Assembly: GCA_032718475.1 (NCBI GenBank)
Contig: JAUCBJ010008709.1
Coordinates: forward strand, 46,234-110,233
Reading direction: 5' to 3'
DNA: 64,000 nucleotides
Origin: Nemertoderma westbladi
Taxonomy: Eukaryota > Xenacoelomorpha > Nemertodermatida > Nemertodermatidae
Made by a program: the position numbers and the translations under genes. This document shows, in pieces, positions 12,124 to 21,641 of this stretch (the stretch's first letter is position 1; each line of letters opens with the position of its first letter). Below the pieces are notes generated by a model. That model was not told where the DNA came from and did no database searches. It was given only the letters and a program-made list of their open reading frames with translations.

Positions 12124-12513
12124 CTACCAGTGTACGCCAGTGTTACGTGTTGCCAGAGAACTTCGGCAGTTGTTGTGCCGGTAATCCGTGTCTAGCCGCA
12201 AACTTCGCAATCTCGCTAACCAAATCCAACTGTCCGCGTCCCTGTTCGGTTGCGTCGTCCAGTCATTCCCTTCCGCGCGTTGTCCGTCGGTAGGAAATAT
12301 TAACGGGATCTTCTTCTCGATGGTTCGGAGTCTGTCTAGTCTCTGTTCTCTCCTTAGTGGTCGATGTTGTCTAGGTTGTTCCCACTCCACGCTGGTTCGT
12401 GATCGATCCGACGGTTGCGCTTCGAGTCGCTCTTCGAGTTGAGCTAGTCGGTCCGTTACAGGTCGTATTATTTCGGCGAGTCTGTTGGTGCTGATCGCTT
12501 CCACTGGTTGCAA
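12124..12513 (-). pseudogene. BEL-A gag segment, frame-shifted
   Basis: This 129-residue piece lies directly upstream of the gag-protease frame but in another phase. It is charged, with RLAQLEERLEAQP suggesting a short coiled coil and many arginines. It reads naturally as the linker between the coiled-coil gag N-terminus and the capsid-like region, interrupted by an indel near 12065-12123. No known domain is recognisable beyond context. Confidence 0.5.
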
Positions 12514-13718
12514 CGTGGGTTTCTGTTGGGGTGTTTCTCATGGTGGATTGTCGATGTATGGGTTCGTCGTGTTCTCCTCCCGTTTGTAATCAGCCGCCGC
12601 TCCAGTACGGAATATTTCCCGTTCCGTCGACTCCGAGTCACTGGATGAGTTGCTGTCGTCCGGATAAGGTGGTTGGCGGGTTCGCGTATGGCGTATTACT
12701 CTTTGTCACGTTCGTTGTGGTCTGGGATCTACCGCTCTCCATCGTTGGGTAGGCTCGCAAGCCTTCCACGAAGTCGTAGTTCTCGTTAAACTTGGTTCGA
12801 TCCTGTGGGTACTCGCTTTCGTCCTTCTGGGCTCCTCCCCGAGGCGCACCCATGAGGCGGTCGTGTTTCCACCACCCCTGGGGCCAGTCCGACTGATGTT
12901 ATTATCAGACCGGGCCAGAGGGTGGCCCGATGCATCCCGAGTTCTGTTTTCAGTCCCCCGATCACACCGGCACAGCTCGTCGAACATGTAGCCAGATGGT
13001 CGGCTACTGTCAACTTACTGTGGCCTGACTGTACATTGAGCCAACTCAAAGTATAACAAAGAGTCAACCGGCGGGTGGACCAGTCAATAGCGATCAAGCA
13101 CCAAGGTCGCCCTTGGGCCTAACCGACGGTCTTGTCCCAAGTGGGCTTGCGCTACCCAACATGGAATATTGACACATTTTCACCCGCCTTGCCGGCAGTA
13201 TTGAGGGGAAGTAAGTTCCGCAAACAATACTGACTAGCTCGAAAGCTAGGAACAAGTAACCACTTACCAGTCACTGTACACGTGTACTCAACAGATGTTC
13301 ACAAAATCAAGTACACAACGGTAAGCACAAAATCGAACACATACCATGCACACACAGAGGACAAAATCGGGAAAGACAAAATCGGGGTCAAAATCAGAGG
13401 GGACAAATTGTATCGACCAACAGGCTAATCGAGAGTACCTTATTTTGCCGTCAGGGCAAAATAACTTTGTGTGCACAAAGTATGCTGGGGCGCAGTAGAG
13501 ATATGGTCCTACTAATACCAGCGGCGTCTGGACCAACTGGCAAGCACTCGCAGTGGCCACACATACAATCACGTGTACTCACGTACCCACAGCAACAGAA
13601 AGCTCAAAGACCCAAACAAATCCCAAAGACCAATCAGCTGAACATGGAGACAATAACATATAGTATCAAAAAAACGCGACGACCCTCACGAGTCCGCCGC
13701 CGCCTGCTGTGGGCACCC
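12514..13718 (-). other. BEL-A internal segment without a clear gene
   Basis: About 1.2 kb with only short frames. The palindrome plus about 30 bp of similar flank (CACGAAGTCGTAG followed by TTCTCG or GTCTCG) occurs at 12748 and again at 13767. So a segment of about 1.02 kb is bracketed by two copies of a sequence of about 60 bp, consistent with a duplication or an insertion at the motif. 13290-13400 is rich in ACAAAATCG-type short repeats. Confidence 0.6.
12748..12767 (-). repeat. GRLASLP palindrome, BEL-A copy 1
   Basis: GGTAGGCTCGCAAGCCTTCC on the plus strand, identical to the pol copies. The frame open here reads it as EGLRAYP rather than GRLASLP. Confidence 0.95.
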
Positions 13719-14420
13719 CTATAGAGACCTCACCTCTTTAGGCACCCACATCCATCTTCGTTGTTCGGTAGGCTCGCAAGCCTTCCACGAAGTCGTAGGT
13801 CTCGATAAACATTGGGTGCGGGGTCTAGTAAAAACATCAGAGTTAAGTGCTACTGTAGGTTTATAAATGACTGGGTTCGCGCAGCACGTCACAGGTTTAA
13901 CTTGTAATGGTTTACTCACCTGTTTTACCGTCATAAACGCAGGTTCGTCTCTCTCTACAAGTAAACTACGGCTTACAGTAGGTGGAATACTTATCTTACC
14001 TGCGAGAATCGGAGATGAAGTCGCTCGTGGCTGCGGAATTGATTCCGACATAACAAACCTATTACCTTGCAAGGGTGATATTTCCTTCGGTTTTGCAACC
14101 ATAACTGGTTTTACTGGAGTCGTGGGTTTGAGCATAGGAATAACTTGTGGAAAACGTTTACAGCAATCCTCGACGAACTCCTCTCCTCGATCTATCACTC
14201 CCACACTTCCTTCCTCGATTCGCTCCTGAATTCCGTGATATTGAGTCTTCATGCGATCCAGGGCAGACAAGTCATGTCCAGCTCGAGACCTTATAGATCT
14301 ATCTTTCGCATCGAGTTCGAGGTCCTCTTGCGCGTTCGCCGCCTCGCGCGATCTACGATTTAGTTCGAACTGTAGTTGCATCTCCCTTTCGCGTCGATCG
14401 GCCACCTGTTGTTGTGCTGC
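13719..14420 (-). pseudogene. BEL-A gag coiled-coil region, distal part
   Basis: After the LINE insertion the minus-strand frame continues with ELAAQQQVADRREREMQL, a glutamine/arginine-rich coiled coil, then a charged helical stretch and a proline/lysine-rich segment. It ends at a stop at 13719. The first few residues of this open frame (14456-14428) are antisense LINE sequence. Removing the LINE and one copy of the TAACTCC duplication puts this part back in frame with the coiled coil coded at 15898-16150. The motif at 13767 lies near its 3' end, read as KACEPT. Confidence 0.7.
13767..13786 (-). repeat. GRLASLP palindrome, BEL-A copy 1
   Basis: Exact 20-bp copy (plus strand GGTAGGCTCGCAAGCCTTCC). 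About 30 bp of flank is shared with the copy at 12748. Confidence 0.95.
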
Positions 14421-14427
14421 TAACTCC

Positions 14428-15890
14428 TGGGAGACTTTAATGCAAGTCTGCATCAATCACCTACATCGCCCTGGGTCTATAGCAATAGTGTTAACCGAAA
14501 TTCTGTCCATCTTCAGGATTTTATCTCTGGAAATGGATTGTTTTCGGCTGGAACCCAGTTCAAGAAGCGAACTGGAAAGCTATGGACTCATAGTGGACCC
14601 AGTGGTCACAAGTCCCAGATAGACCATATTCTGTTTCGTAGGAAATACAGGAGCTCTATACAAGACTGTAATGCATTTACACTTCGACCCTTCTCCAGTG
14701 ATCACCGCCTTATTGTGGCCAAGGTAAGACTTAGTCTGAGTGCTAGCAGAACAACGAAATCTGCCTTGCCACGGCATGACTGGTCCTCTCTGTTGCAACA
14801 GCCAAGTGTGAGATCCAGCTTCACACTACAGCTGAGCAACAAGTATGAGGCTCTTGCCTCTGAGGCGGCAGATCACTGTGAGGGCTATACTGCCTTTACA
14901 GAAGCAGTTAAGTTAGCAGCTGCAGAAACAGTTCCTGTATACCCTCGAAACAGGAAAAGGGCCCCCTGGACTGACAACAAAATTCAGAAGTGCCGAAATG
15001 ACCTTCATAAGGCGCAGAAAGAGTCCCGACTCAAACAGACTACAGCGGCCAAGAATGCAGTTAAAGCTGCATCTAGGTCCCTGAACAGGCAGTTCTCTGT
15101 TAATCTACAGGAGCTAATAAACCAACAGGTTGATGCCATCAATGATGCTGACGACAGCAGGCAATCATCCCAGGCATGGAAATCGATCAATCTGCTTACT
15201 GGGCGGAAAAGCCAACCAACCACCAAGGTTAAGGCTGAATCACCAGCCGATCGCCTCAATGGTTGGAAAGCCCACTTTGAAAAGCTCCTCAATAATGACA
15301 GGGTATTGCCTGATAACTTTATAGAAGTAAAAGTGTCTGAGTCTGTACTCCCAGATATTCCCATTGGCGATATCTCCTTTGCAGAAGTGAAGGCTGCTGC
15401 AAAGAGCATTAAGACCAATCGTGCCAGTGGAGTAGATGGTGTTCCCCCTGAGGTCTTTAAAATACCTGAGTGTTTAAAGCTCATCTATCCCATCATAGTA
15501 GACATGTACCGTACAAAAAGAGTCCCACAAGAAATGAAAACAAATAAGTTGGTGCCAGTTCCCAAGAAGGGCAACCTAACACTCTATGGTTCTTTTCGGG
15601 GAAGCTTGACACTAGAACAAAATCGCCTCCGCTTTGCAGGACATTGCTTTCGCCGTGAGGACCAGCCAGTGCATAATCTTGTACTTTGGCAGCCTCATGG
15701 AGTGAATAAGCATGGTGGACAGCCCATGACTTTCTTGAGACGCATCTTAAAGGACACTGGCCTTAAAGATGCGGATGATCTAGCAAATCTCATGTGTGAT
15801 AGGGAGTTGTGGCGGTGCAATTTTGTTGACAAGCCGGCACAGCATTCTTAAAAATGCAGCTGCAATGCAGCATGCCGATCCTAGTAGTAG
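14428..15890 (+). mobile_element. LINE-A copy 1: 5'-truncated, RT-deleted, with target-site duplication
   Basis: TAACTCC occurs at 14421-14427 and again at 15891-15897, directly outside the LINE. The 3' end is a short (TAG)n tail. The 5' end is truncated just before the GDFNA motif of the endonuclease. Compared with copy 2 (57122-58297) it is about 98% identical up to about 15585, then jumps to the LINE C-terminus without the reverse transcriptase core. It sits inside BEL-A gag, so it is younger than that copy. Confidence 0.93.
14430..15851 (+). CDS. LINE-A ORF2 remnant: endonuclease C-terminus fused to LINE C-terminus
   Basis: The frame is open from the first base of the insertion to the stop at 15849-15851; the first methionine is at 14538. 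It starts at GDFNA, has the late endonuclease motifs SQIDHIL and FSSDHRLIV, then a basic linker (WTDNKIQKCRNDLHKAQKE) and the pre-RT segment ending VPVPKKGNLTL. It then jumps to RLRFAGHCFRREDQPVH and the GGQPMTFLRRILKDTG C-terminal block found in many APE-type LINEs. The RT fingers and palm, including the catalytic aspartates, are absent. The deletion is in frame. It has no start codon at the 5' end, so it is probably not expressed by itself. Confidence 0.85.
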   Translation, partial: GDFNASLHQSPTSPWVYSNSVNRNSVHLQDFISGNGLFSAGTQFKKRTGKLWTHSGPSGHKSQIDHILFRRKYRSSIQDCNAFTLRPFSSDHRLIVAKVRLSLSASRTTKSALPRHDWSSLLQQPSVRSSFTLQLSNKYEALASEAADHCEGYTAFTEAVKLAAAETVPVYPRNRKRAPWTDNKIQKCRNDLHKAQKESRLKQTTAAKNAVKAASRSLNRQFSVNLQELINQQVDAINDADDSRQSSQAWKSINLLTGRKSQPTTKVKAESPADRLNGWKAHFEKLLNNDRVLPDNFIEVKVSESVLPDIPIGDISFAEVKAAAKSIKTNRASGVDGVPPEVFKIPECLKLIYPIIVDMYRTKRVPQEMKTNKLVPVPKKGNLTLYGSFRGSLTLEQNRLRFAGHCFRREDQPVHNLVLWQPHGVNKHGGQPMTFLRRILKDTGLKDADDLANLMCDRELWRCNFVDKPAQHS

Positions 15891-15897
15891 TAACTCC

Positions 15898-16190
15898 GCT
15901 TCCTGTATAGCTAAATGAGCATTTATTTGTCGCGCCTCCAACTTGGCACGAGCGTCCGATGCTGCTTTCTTCCGTGCTAACTCATCGGCTGCTGCCTGTC
16001 GTGCTAACACGTCAGCTGCCGCCTGTCGTGCTAACTCGTCGGCTGCTGCTGCCGCTTCTCGCGCTAAGTCCTCCTCCAGTCTCCGCATCTCCGATGCTTC
16101 GAATTCGGCTTGCGCTTTGAGTTTTGCAATTCTTGCTTCATCCTCTAATTGGGGGATGTGGAATTTGGTAGGCTGGCGAGCCTTCCGTAG
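15898..16190 (-). pseudogene. BEL-A gag coiled-coil region, proximal part
   Basis: The minus-strand frame encodes an alanine/arginine-rich coiled coil with three near repeats of ADELARQAAADVLARQAAA type, preceded by PQLEDEARIAKLKAQAEFE. The open frame itself runs on into antisense LINE sequence to 15780. Its 5' side is out of frame with the gag N-terminal segment; the frame changes close to the degenerate palindrome at 16167-16186. Confidence 0.7.
16167..16186 (-). repeat. GRLASLP palindrome, degenerate copy
   Basis: GGTAGGCTGGCGAGCCTTCC differs from the consensus at two central bases. It lies at the point where the gag reading frame changes. Confidence 0.85.
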
Positions 16191-16393
16191 ATAGAACTTC
16201 CGTTGTCCCTCGCGGTTCGACTTCCATTTCTTCGATCGGTACGCCGCATCTACGAAGAAAATTGGTGAGCGTCTCTAACCTCCCGTCCAGGCAGTATAGT
16301 TCTTCTTCCTCTTCGGGTTGTAACAACGCGTCCGAAACTGACTCACCTAACAGTTGGTCGAGTTGTTCTTGCTGAGTCGATCCTACAACCGAC
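16191..16393 (-). pseudogene. BEL-A gag segment between N-terminus and coiled coil
   Basis: On the minus strand an open frame reads a glutamine- and acid-rich stretch (about QQEQLDQLLGES), then LLQPEEEEELYCLDGRLETL and FLRRCGVPIEEMEVEPRG. It is out of phase with the gag N-terminal frame that stops at 16394. This is BEL-A gag by position; no domain is recognised. Confidence 0.5.
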
Positions 16394-16915
16394 TTAAACT
16401 GGATGAGGCTTTCCCTCGCAATTCAAGCAAAAAGTAAAGTAAGTTGTAAAGTGAGTAAAGTTGTCGCCACACAACTCTGCAAGTTCGTGTAAACCTTTAA
16501 GTTTATCTACGGAAGCATGTACCCTACTTTCTATCCTTACCTGTAAGGTGTAGAACTCGTATCTCGACATCGGGGCGGTTAACTCGCGTAAAACGCGAAA
16601 ACCTTCTCCGAAGTTTCGAGTTATATGGGCCATGTGTCCTCCTATACTCCTAATAATGTTCTCCTGGCTTCCAGTCGAACTTACCATGTCCGGTTCCCGC
16701 GATCTGGTCTGCGGGACGGTAAGGAAATCTTCGATTCTGCCGTCGCCATGCGTTGCGGCTTCCGGTATTTCCGTTCGGGGTACCGGCGACGCACGCGGTG
16801 TGACATCGGTGGAATCTCGGGTTCTCCTTCTTGGTTCGTCTACTGTCGATCTGTCCGGGTCGCACGAGTCATAGTCGGTAGGTGGGTATCGAGTCGAATG
16901 TGGTGTATCACTCAT
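16394..16915 (-). pseudogene. gag: BEL-A gag N-terminus
   Basis: The best start is the ATG at 16915 (MSDTPHSTRYPP); the frame is open further upstream but only through low-complexity repeats. The protein is charged and disordered for about 100 residues (RRRTRDSTDVTPRASPVP), followed by a helical region (IIRSIGGHMAHITRNFGEGFR) and FHEL/LHELAELCGDNF-type sequence. It ends at a stop after GKPHPV, where an indel breaks it from the next gag part. Assignment as gag is by position at the 5' end of BEL-A. Confidence 0.6.
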
Positions 16916-17831
16916 GTCTATTATATACGTCAAGTACGGGTAATAAAATGTCAAAGTATCAGAATGTCGAAATGTCAAAATGTCAAAATGTCGAAATGTC
17001 CAAATGTCAAACTCATCTTGATATATATATATCATATATATATACCCTAACCGGTACAAATAAAATTAAAGTATATAATAAAATATGTAATAATCTAGCC
17101 TACCGGCTAAATTTGTACGGATAAGTGAGATAACGGTATACGTTACCAAAATGTAGATCAACAAGTACAAATAATAGGCAAAACAGCAACGTCTAATGGG
17201 AAATAAGTACCAACAACACTACTAATTAGACAGTGAAACCCACAAATTTTGAGTACTACTGTGCTCTTAAGTTTGAACGACACGAGTGGTAAAACTTACG
17301 CTCCTTTGATCTTCCAGTCGTGCAAATTCCCAAATACAAACCGGATGTGGGTCGTTCCGTTTTCGGCGTCGCGGACGAATTTTGTGTCTCCCAAACTTTG
17401 CGAAAAGCGGTCTAATCCCTCGAAGCAGTCCAGAAATGAGTCCTTGAGTCCTGAAAAGTCGAAGGTGGGAGTTTTACTTCTACTCTACGAAAAATCTTCC
17501 TAGGTACCGATACAACTTGGTCTTTAAACCCTATGTACCTTTTCAAGTACCGAAAGTAACACCGCACACACACGGCGTAAAACAAATTGCTACAAACTAA
17601 CTATTAGCTAGTCAAATATTAAATACGAAACTACTAGCTACCCTAAAAGCCTACTGAAGCAGGGAACGTTCTACAAATTACTAATTTTACTAATTTTAAA
17701 TTATAAATATCTCCTACCTTTACAATAGCTAACAATATATATTTATATTCCTTACTGTAAAGTGCGCATGCACTTTACAGAGCATACAGATCTAAACAAT
17801 ACTATACACTAATTTATATAATATATCTCAC
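16916..17831 (-). other. AT-rich 5' region of BEL-A copy 1, no gene
   Basis: 16955-17010 is a 9-bp-type repeat of AAATGTCRA. 17030-17050 is (TA)n. 17755-17780 is a near palindrome: CTGTAAAGTG and CACTTTACAG around CGCATG. Because BEL-A LTRs start TGTAAAGT, this could hold the end of a diverged 5' LTR of copy 1. The short plus-strand frame at 17249-17503 has no recognisable features. Confidence 0.5.
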
Positions 17832-18357
17832 TGTAAAGTCCAGTAGTATACCGTTTACCGGATCCTAGTAATGATGTATCTTACCGTAAGATCTAGTAAT
17901 GTATACGGGCTCGTACAGTATCTGACAACAAATCCCAGTCCAAGGTATCTAAACAAACAGATACAATACACAAACAACTACTGGCGAGGAGCAGAGCCTA
18001 GTGTCTATTCTATGTACGTAAGCGGGTCTAATGCCTACGAACTAGACAAAAGGAAACCTGTCCTCTAACCGATATGGCAGATGTACAGTTACAGTAACAG
18101 ACCAAACTCACGGGAAAACAATCCCCGCGCAGCGAATCCTAACTATCGCTGACAGTCCTAAATACCGTAACTTGCCGCGGTGTGATTTATATGGTTTATA
18201 TACGAGCTAGTGGGTTAACAGGCCTAGCGTAACAATACTGATCCCCCTGTACGAAATCAGTCTAAAGAGGGTCGTGCCTAATGTAACAATACCGCTGCTC
18301 TGACAAAACAACAGTTTAATAACGAAATAAAATACTCCTTCTTGTCGTAACTAAACA
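17832..18357 (+). repeat. BEL-A 5' LTR (copy 2)
   Basis: 526 bp, TGTAAAGTCCAGTAGTATAC to CTAAACA. It matches the LTR at 24839 with few changes except a short extra piece near 18290 (ACCGCTGCTCTGACA). Confidence 0.92.
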
Positions 18358-18420
18358 CATAATCAGGTATCAGGCATCAGGTATGGGAGACATGCCCATC
18401 TGTTATTACAGCGGGCAACC
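18358..18420 (+). other. Deletion junction between LTR and pol
   Basis: ATCAGGT, ATCAGGC and ATCAGGT lie in tandem where the LTR-side sequence meets the pol leader. Copy 1 has a single CATCAGGTATGGG here. Loss of gag-protease through short repeats is the likely cause. Confidence 0.6.
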
Positions 18421-18464
18421 CCTACGCATGTAGAACTCCCATAGGTTGGTATACTAGAGCACCA

Positions 18465-20971
18465 GTGCATTCACTAGAGGTAAGTGACCAGGAGGACGAC
18501 GTTTTGAGTACGTGTAGTTCATTGACTACTACGATAGATAATTTTCCTTCACATTCCTGTGGTCCAATTGTACAGACTGCACTACGACAGACTTGCATCG
18601 CAAACGCAGACATAACTGATACTGACGTAACTGATCTGGACACGACCACATGGACCTCTGACTTACAACTACTTGCAGTAAACCAGGTTGTATTGACTAC
18701 TGAAGACCAAAGGGTTGTTGCTGTGGATGACTCGATGAACGAGGGTTTTGGAAGGCTTGCGAGCCTACCGAAAAATCCGAAGGTCATTGACCCCACCCAC
18801 CAGGCTTCGACACCGGTCATTGATCTAGGAAGGCTTGCGAGCCTACCGACAGATCAAGAAGTTGTCAAACCGCCACACGAGGATTCGACACCGACTAGTG
18901 ACACCGGAAGGCTTGCGAGCCTACCAGACACATTGACACTAGCCACCGCAGTGGACGAAGACGTGGACGAGGACCATGGCGCAGTGCAAGCAGCGCTTGA
19001 CCGACTGCTGACTGAACGGACCATTCGATGGTTGGAACAGGACTCAGCAGAACCCGGTAGTTACGAGACCGCTATGTCAGAACAGGAAAAACGGTCATTA
19101 AATATTATGAGAGATACCATTCGCCAGACCGCGAATGGCCACTACGAGGTTGGCATGTTGTGGCGCAATGGACAACCTAAGCTCGTTAACAACTATCCGC
19201 TTGCTTTGAGGCGACTCAAATCAATAAGGCAGCGATTGTTGCGTGATGAGTCGGCCCATATGCAATACAATGCGCCACTTCAGATGTATCTCCAAAAGGG
19301 ATTCGCCATTAGGATGTTAAATCCCGAGGTAACCACAGATCAGACATATTACCTGCCACATCATTTTGTTCGACACCCGGACAAACCTGGCAAGGTGCGT
19401 GTAGTCAACTACTGCGCAGCACTTTACCAAGGGATGTCTATGAACAGCGAATTGATGGACAGGCCGAATATGAATAATTACCTCATGGGAGTCCTAATGC
19501 GTTTTAGACAACGCAAAGTGGCTTTCACCTGTGACGTAGAGGCCATGTTTCACCAGGTTAAGGCTTTGGAGCGGGACAGGGACAGCTTGAGGTTTCTTTG
19601 GTATCCGGACGGAAATTTAGAACTTCCGCCAGAAACTTACCAAATGCAGGTAAGAGTTTTCGGAGCCAGGGACAGCCCCAACTGCACCATGTACGCCTTA
19701 AAGCAAACCGCATTAGACAGACAAGACCAATTTGACACAGAAGTAGCTCGGACAGTGGAACGAGATTTCTACGTGGATGACGGCCTCAAGAGTTGTGACA
19801 CTTTGGAGCGCGCTATGAACGTAGCACACCAACTCCAGGATTGTCTCGCTGAGGGCGGATTCCGCCTTTTGAAGTTTGCTTCCAACGAACCCGAACTAGT
19901 GAACTCATTTGACCCGACCGATCGCAGTGGAGGTGACTTGGACTTAGACCTAGAACCTCTACCTACGACCAAAGTATTAGGACTTAGTTGGGACCCTAAC
20001 ACCGACAATTTTAGGGTATGTGTAAGGTCCAACGACCAGACTAGACCTCTCACTAAGATAACTTGCTTATCGACCATGAGTCAATTGTATGACCCATTGT
20101 GTTTCATTAGTCCAGTGATCCTACATGCTAGGATCATACTCCGCAGCATTTGGCAAGCCGGACTGGAATGGGACGATCCCATCCCAGAAAAGTTAGCTGA
20201 GCAATGGAGGGACTGGGAAGCCCAACTGACGTTCCTACAAGACTACACCATACCAAGGGTATATTTTCCTTTTCAGACCACCTTTCCTGCCGATTTAGAG
20301 CTTCACAGCTTCAGTGACGCTAGTAAGGATGGACTGGGGGTTACTTTATACCTTAGACGACAAGTGACATTGGACAGCTACGAAGTGTCTCTCGTTACTT
20401 CAAGGGCTAGAACAGTGCCGTTGAAGTATATGACTGTACCTCATGGAGAGCTGCAAGCCGGGACGATATCCACCAATTATGTTAGTTTAGTTCAACGCGA
20501 GCTGGAGGCTAACTTGAAGGTCACATATTGGATGGATGCGACGTTGGTACTTTGGTACATAAACAACAAAACATTTAAGTTCAAGACTTTCGTAGCCAAC
20601 AGACAGGCTGAAATATTGGACCGGTCACTCAAACAAGATTGGCGTCACTGTCCAGGGAAGCTGAACCTAGCTGACATCGCATCACTGGGATGCTACTGAT
20701 CGACTTTTGTAAACCGGACAATAAATCATTTTGGTTTAGAGGACCCGATTTCCTACAGCGACCATCAGACGAATGGCCACCGTTATTCGACGCGACAACC
20801 AATACCATACCAGAGGGTGCCGAGATAAAAATCGACACAGTTGTCAAATCTAAAGCGAAAGCCAACGCCAAGGTCAAGAGGAAACAAGGCGGACGAAATC
20901 TAATGACCTCGACGCTAGACCTGACATTACGCCAGACGTCTCACCAGAATCTCGACCAGACACTTGTATGA
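18465..20971 (+). pseudogene. pol: BEL-A copy 2 RT-RNase H, frameshifted
   Basis: Same protein as at 8017-10755: three GRLASLP repeats, RT with LPHHFVRHPDKPGKVRVVN, catalytic FYVDDGLKS, RNase H with SFSDASKDGLGV. The coding frame is open at least from about 18400; ATG 18465 is only the first methionine. A run of four G in copy 1 is three G here (20687-20689), so the main frame stops at 20697-20699 after ASLGCY. The remainder runs in another frame to the TGA at 20969-20971. RT motifs precede the break and are intact. Confidence 0.92.
18750..18925 (+). repeat. Three 78-bp units carrying the GRLASLP palindrome (copy 2)
   Basis: GGAAGGCTTGCGAGCCTACC at 18750-18769, 18828-18847 and 18906-18925, the mirror of 10064-10239 in the inverted copy. 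Confidence 0.95.
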
Positions 20972-20976
20972 ATCTT

Positions 20977-21345
20977 TCACCGGATGTTCCGCAGGAGATT
21001 TCACCAGACGTTTCGCCGGATTGTTCACCAGATTACTCGCCAGATTATTCACCAGAAGCGACACCAGATAGTTCTCCGGATTATTCGCCAGATTGTTTTA
21101 TGGAACTCTTGACAGATTGTCTACTGGACGTCTCACCAGACTTTCCACCAGACATCTCGACAGACTGTCCACCAGACTTTAGACCAGACTTTCTGACAGA
21201 AGCTACGCTTGACTTTCTTTGGGACCAACAACAGGACATTTCGCCGGAATTTCCGCGCTATGTCTCACCAGACGTCTCACCAGACTGTTCACCGGACGCT
21301 TCACCAGACTGTCTACTAGACTCTCCAGTAGAAGACCCATTGGAG
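20977..21345 (+). repeat. SPD-repeat linker in integrase ORF
   Basis: A repeated 12-bp-type unit coding (S/T)-P-(D/E)-x, with many TCACCAGAC and TCGCCGGAT versions, covers about 120 codons between RNase H and integrase. It is degenerate at DNA level and well kept at peptide level. Confidence 0.85.
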
Positions 21346-21621
21346 CGGACTAGTACACATTCATTAGGAATTAACAACTTACCGAATTTGACTTCTTTGG
21401 ATGACGAAGGGGTGGCCACAGCGATCACACTCCGCTCAAAGAAAATACTTGACTTACCACCTACAGGTAAACGAGTGACTAATGTTAGGAAGCTTACAAG
21501 CTCACAGGAACACACTAGGACTGTAGAGTTGAAACCGTTACTGCCAGTCGATTCACTAGGTGCGGACGGTAGAGGTAAGACTGTGGAGATTGACATACTT
21601 GGGGACTCAGACAAACCTTCC

Positions 21622-21641
21622 AGAAGGCCCGTGGGCCTACC
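21622..21641 (+). repeat. Possible variant of the GRLASLP palindrome
   Basis: AGAAGGCCCGTGGGCCTACC matches 15 of 20 consensus positions. It keeps the stem, with one pair changed from T-A to C-G. It reads RRPVGLP in frame. Confidence 0.45.

Larger units (their letters stand above)
8008..16915 (-). mobile_element. BEL/Pao retrotransposon BEL-A, copy 1 (3' truncated, LINE-interrupted)
   Basis: Read on the minus strand, the order is gag N-terminus, coiled-coil gag, CCHC/protease, then RT-RNase H. The copy stops at 8008, where the satellite begins, just past the end of the RT-RNase H frame, so integrase and 3' LTR are missing. A LINE splits gag at 14428-15890. The 8008-10615 part is about 98% identical by eye to the inverted copy at 18380-20985, which extends further. 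No 5' LTR could be proven; a minus-strand TGTAAAGT at 17772-17779 matches the first 8 bases of the BEL-A LTR and may mark its start. Confidence 0.9.

Noticed and set aside
12638-13097. Overlapping minus-strand frames in the BEL-A internal segment
   Set aside because: No conserved motif; frames overlap in several phases and contain the palindrome.
15005-15484. 159-residue minus-strand frame
   Set aside because: Antisense of the LINE-A ORF; the same shadow appears over copy 2 at 57820-58197.
17249-17503. 84-residue plus-strand ORF
   Set aside because: No domain or codon signal; probably non-coding 5' region of BEL-A copy 1.
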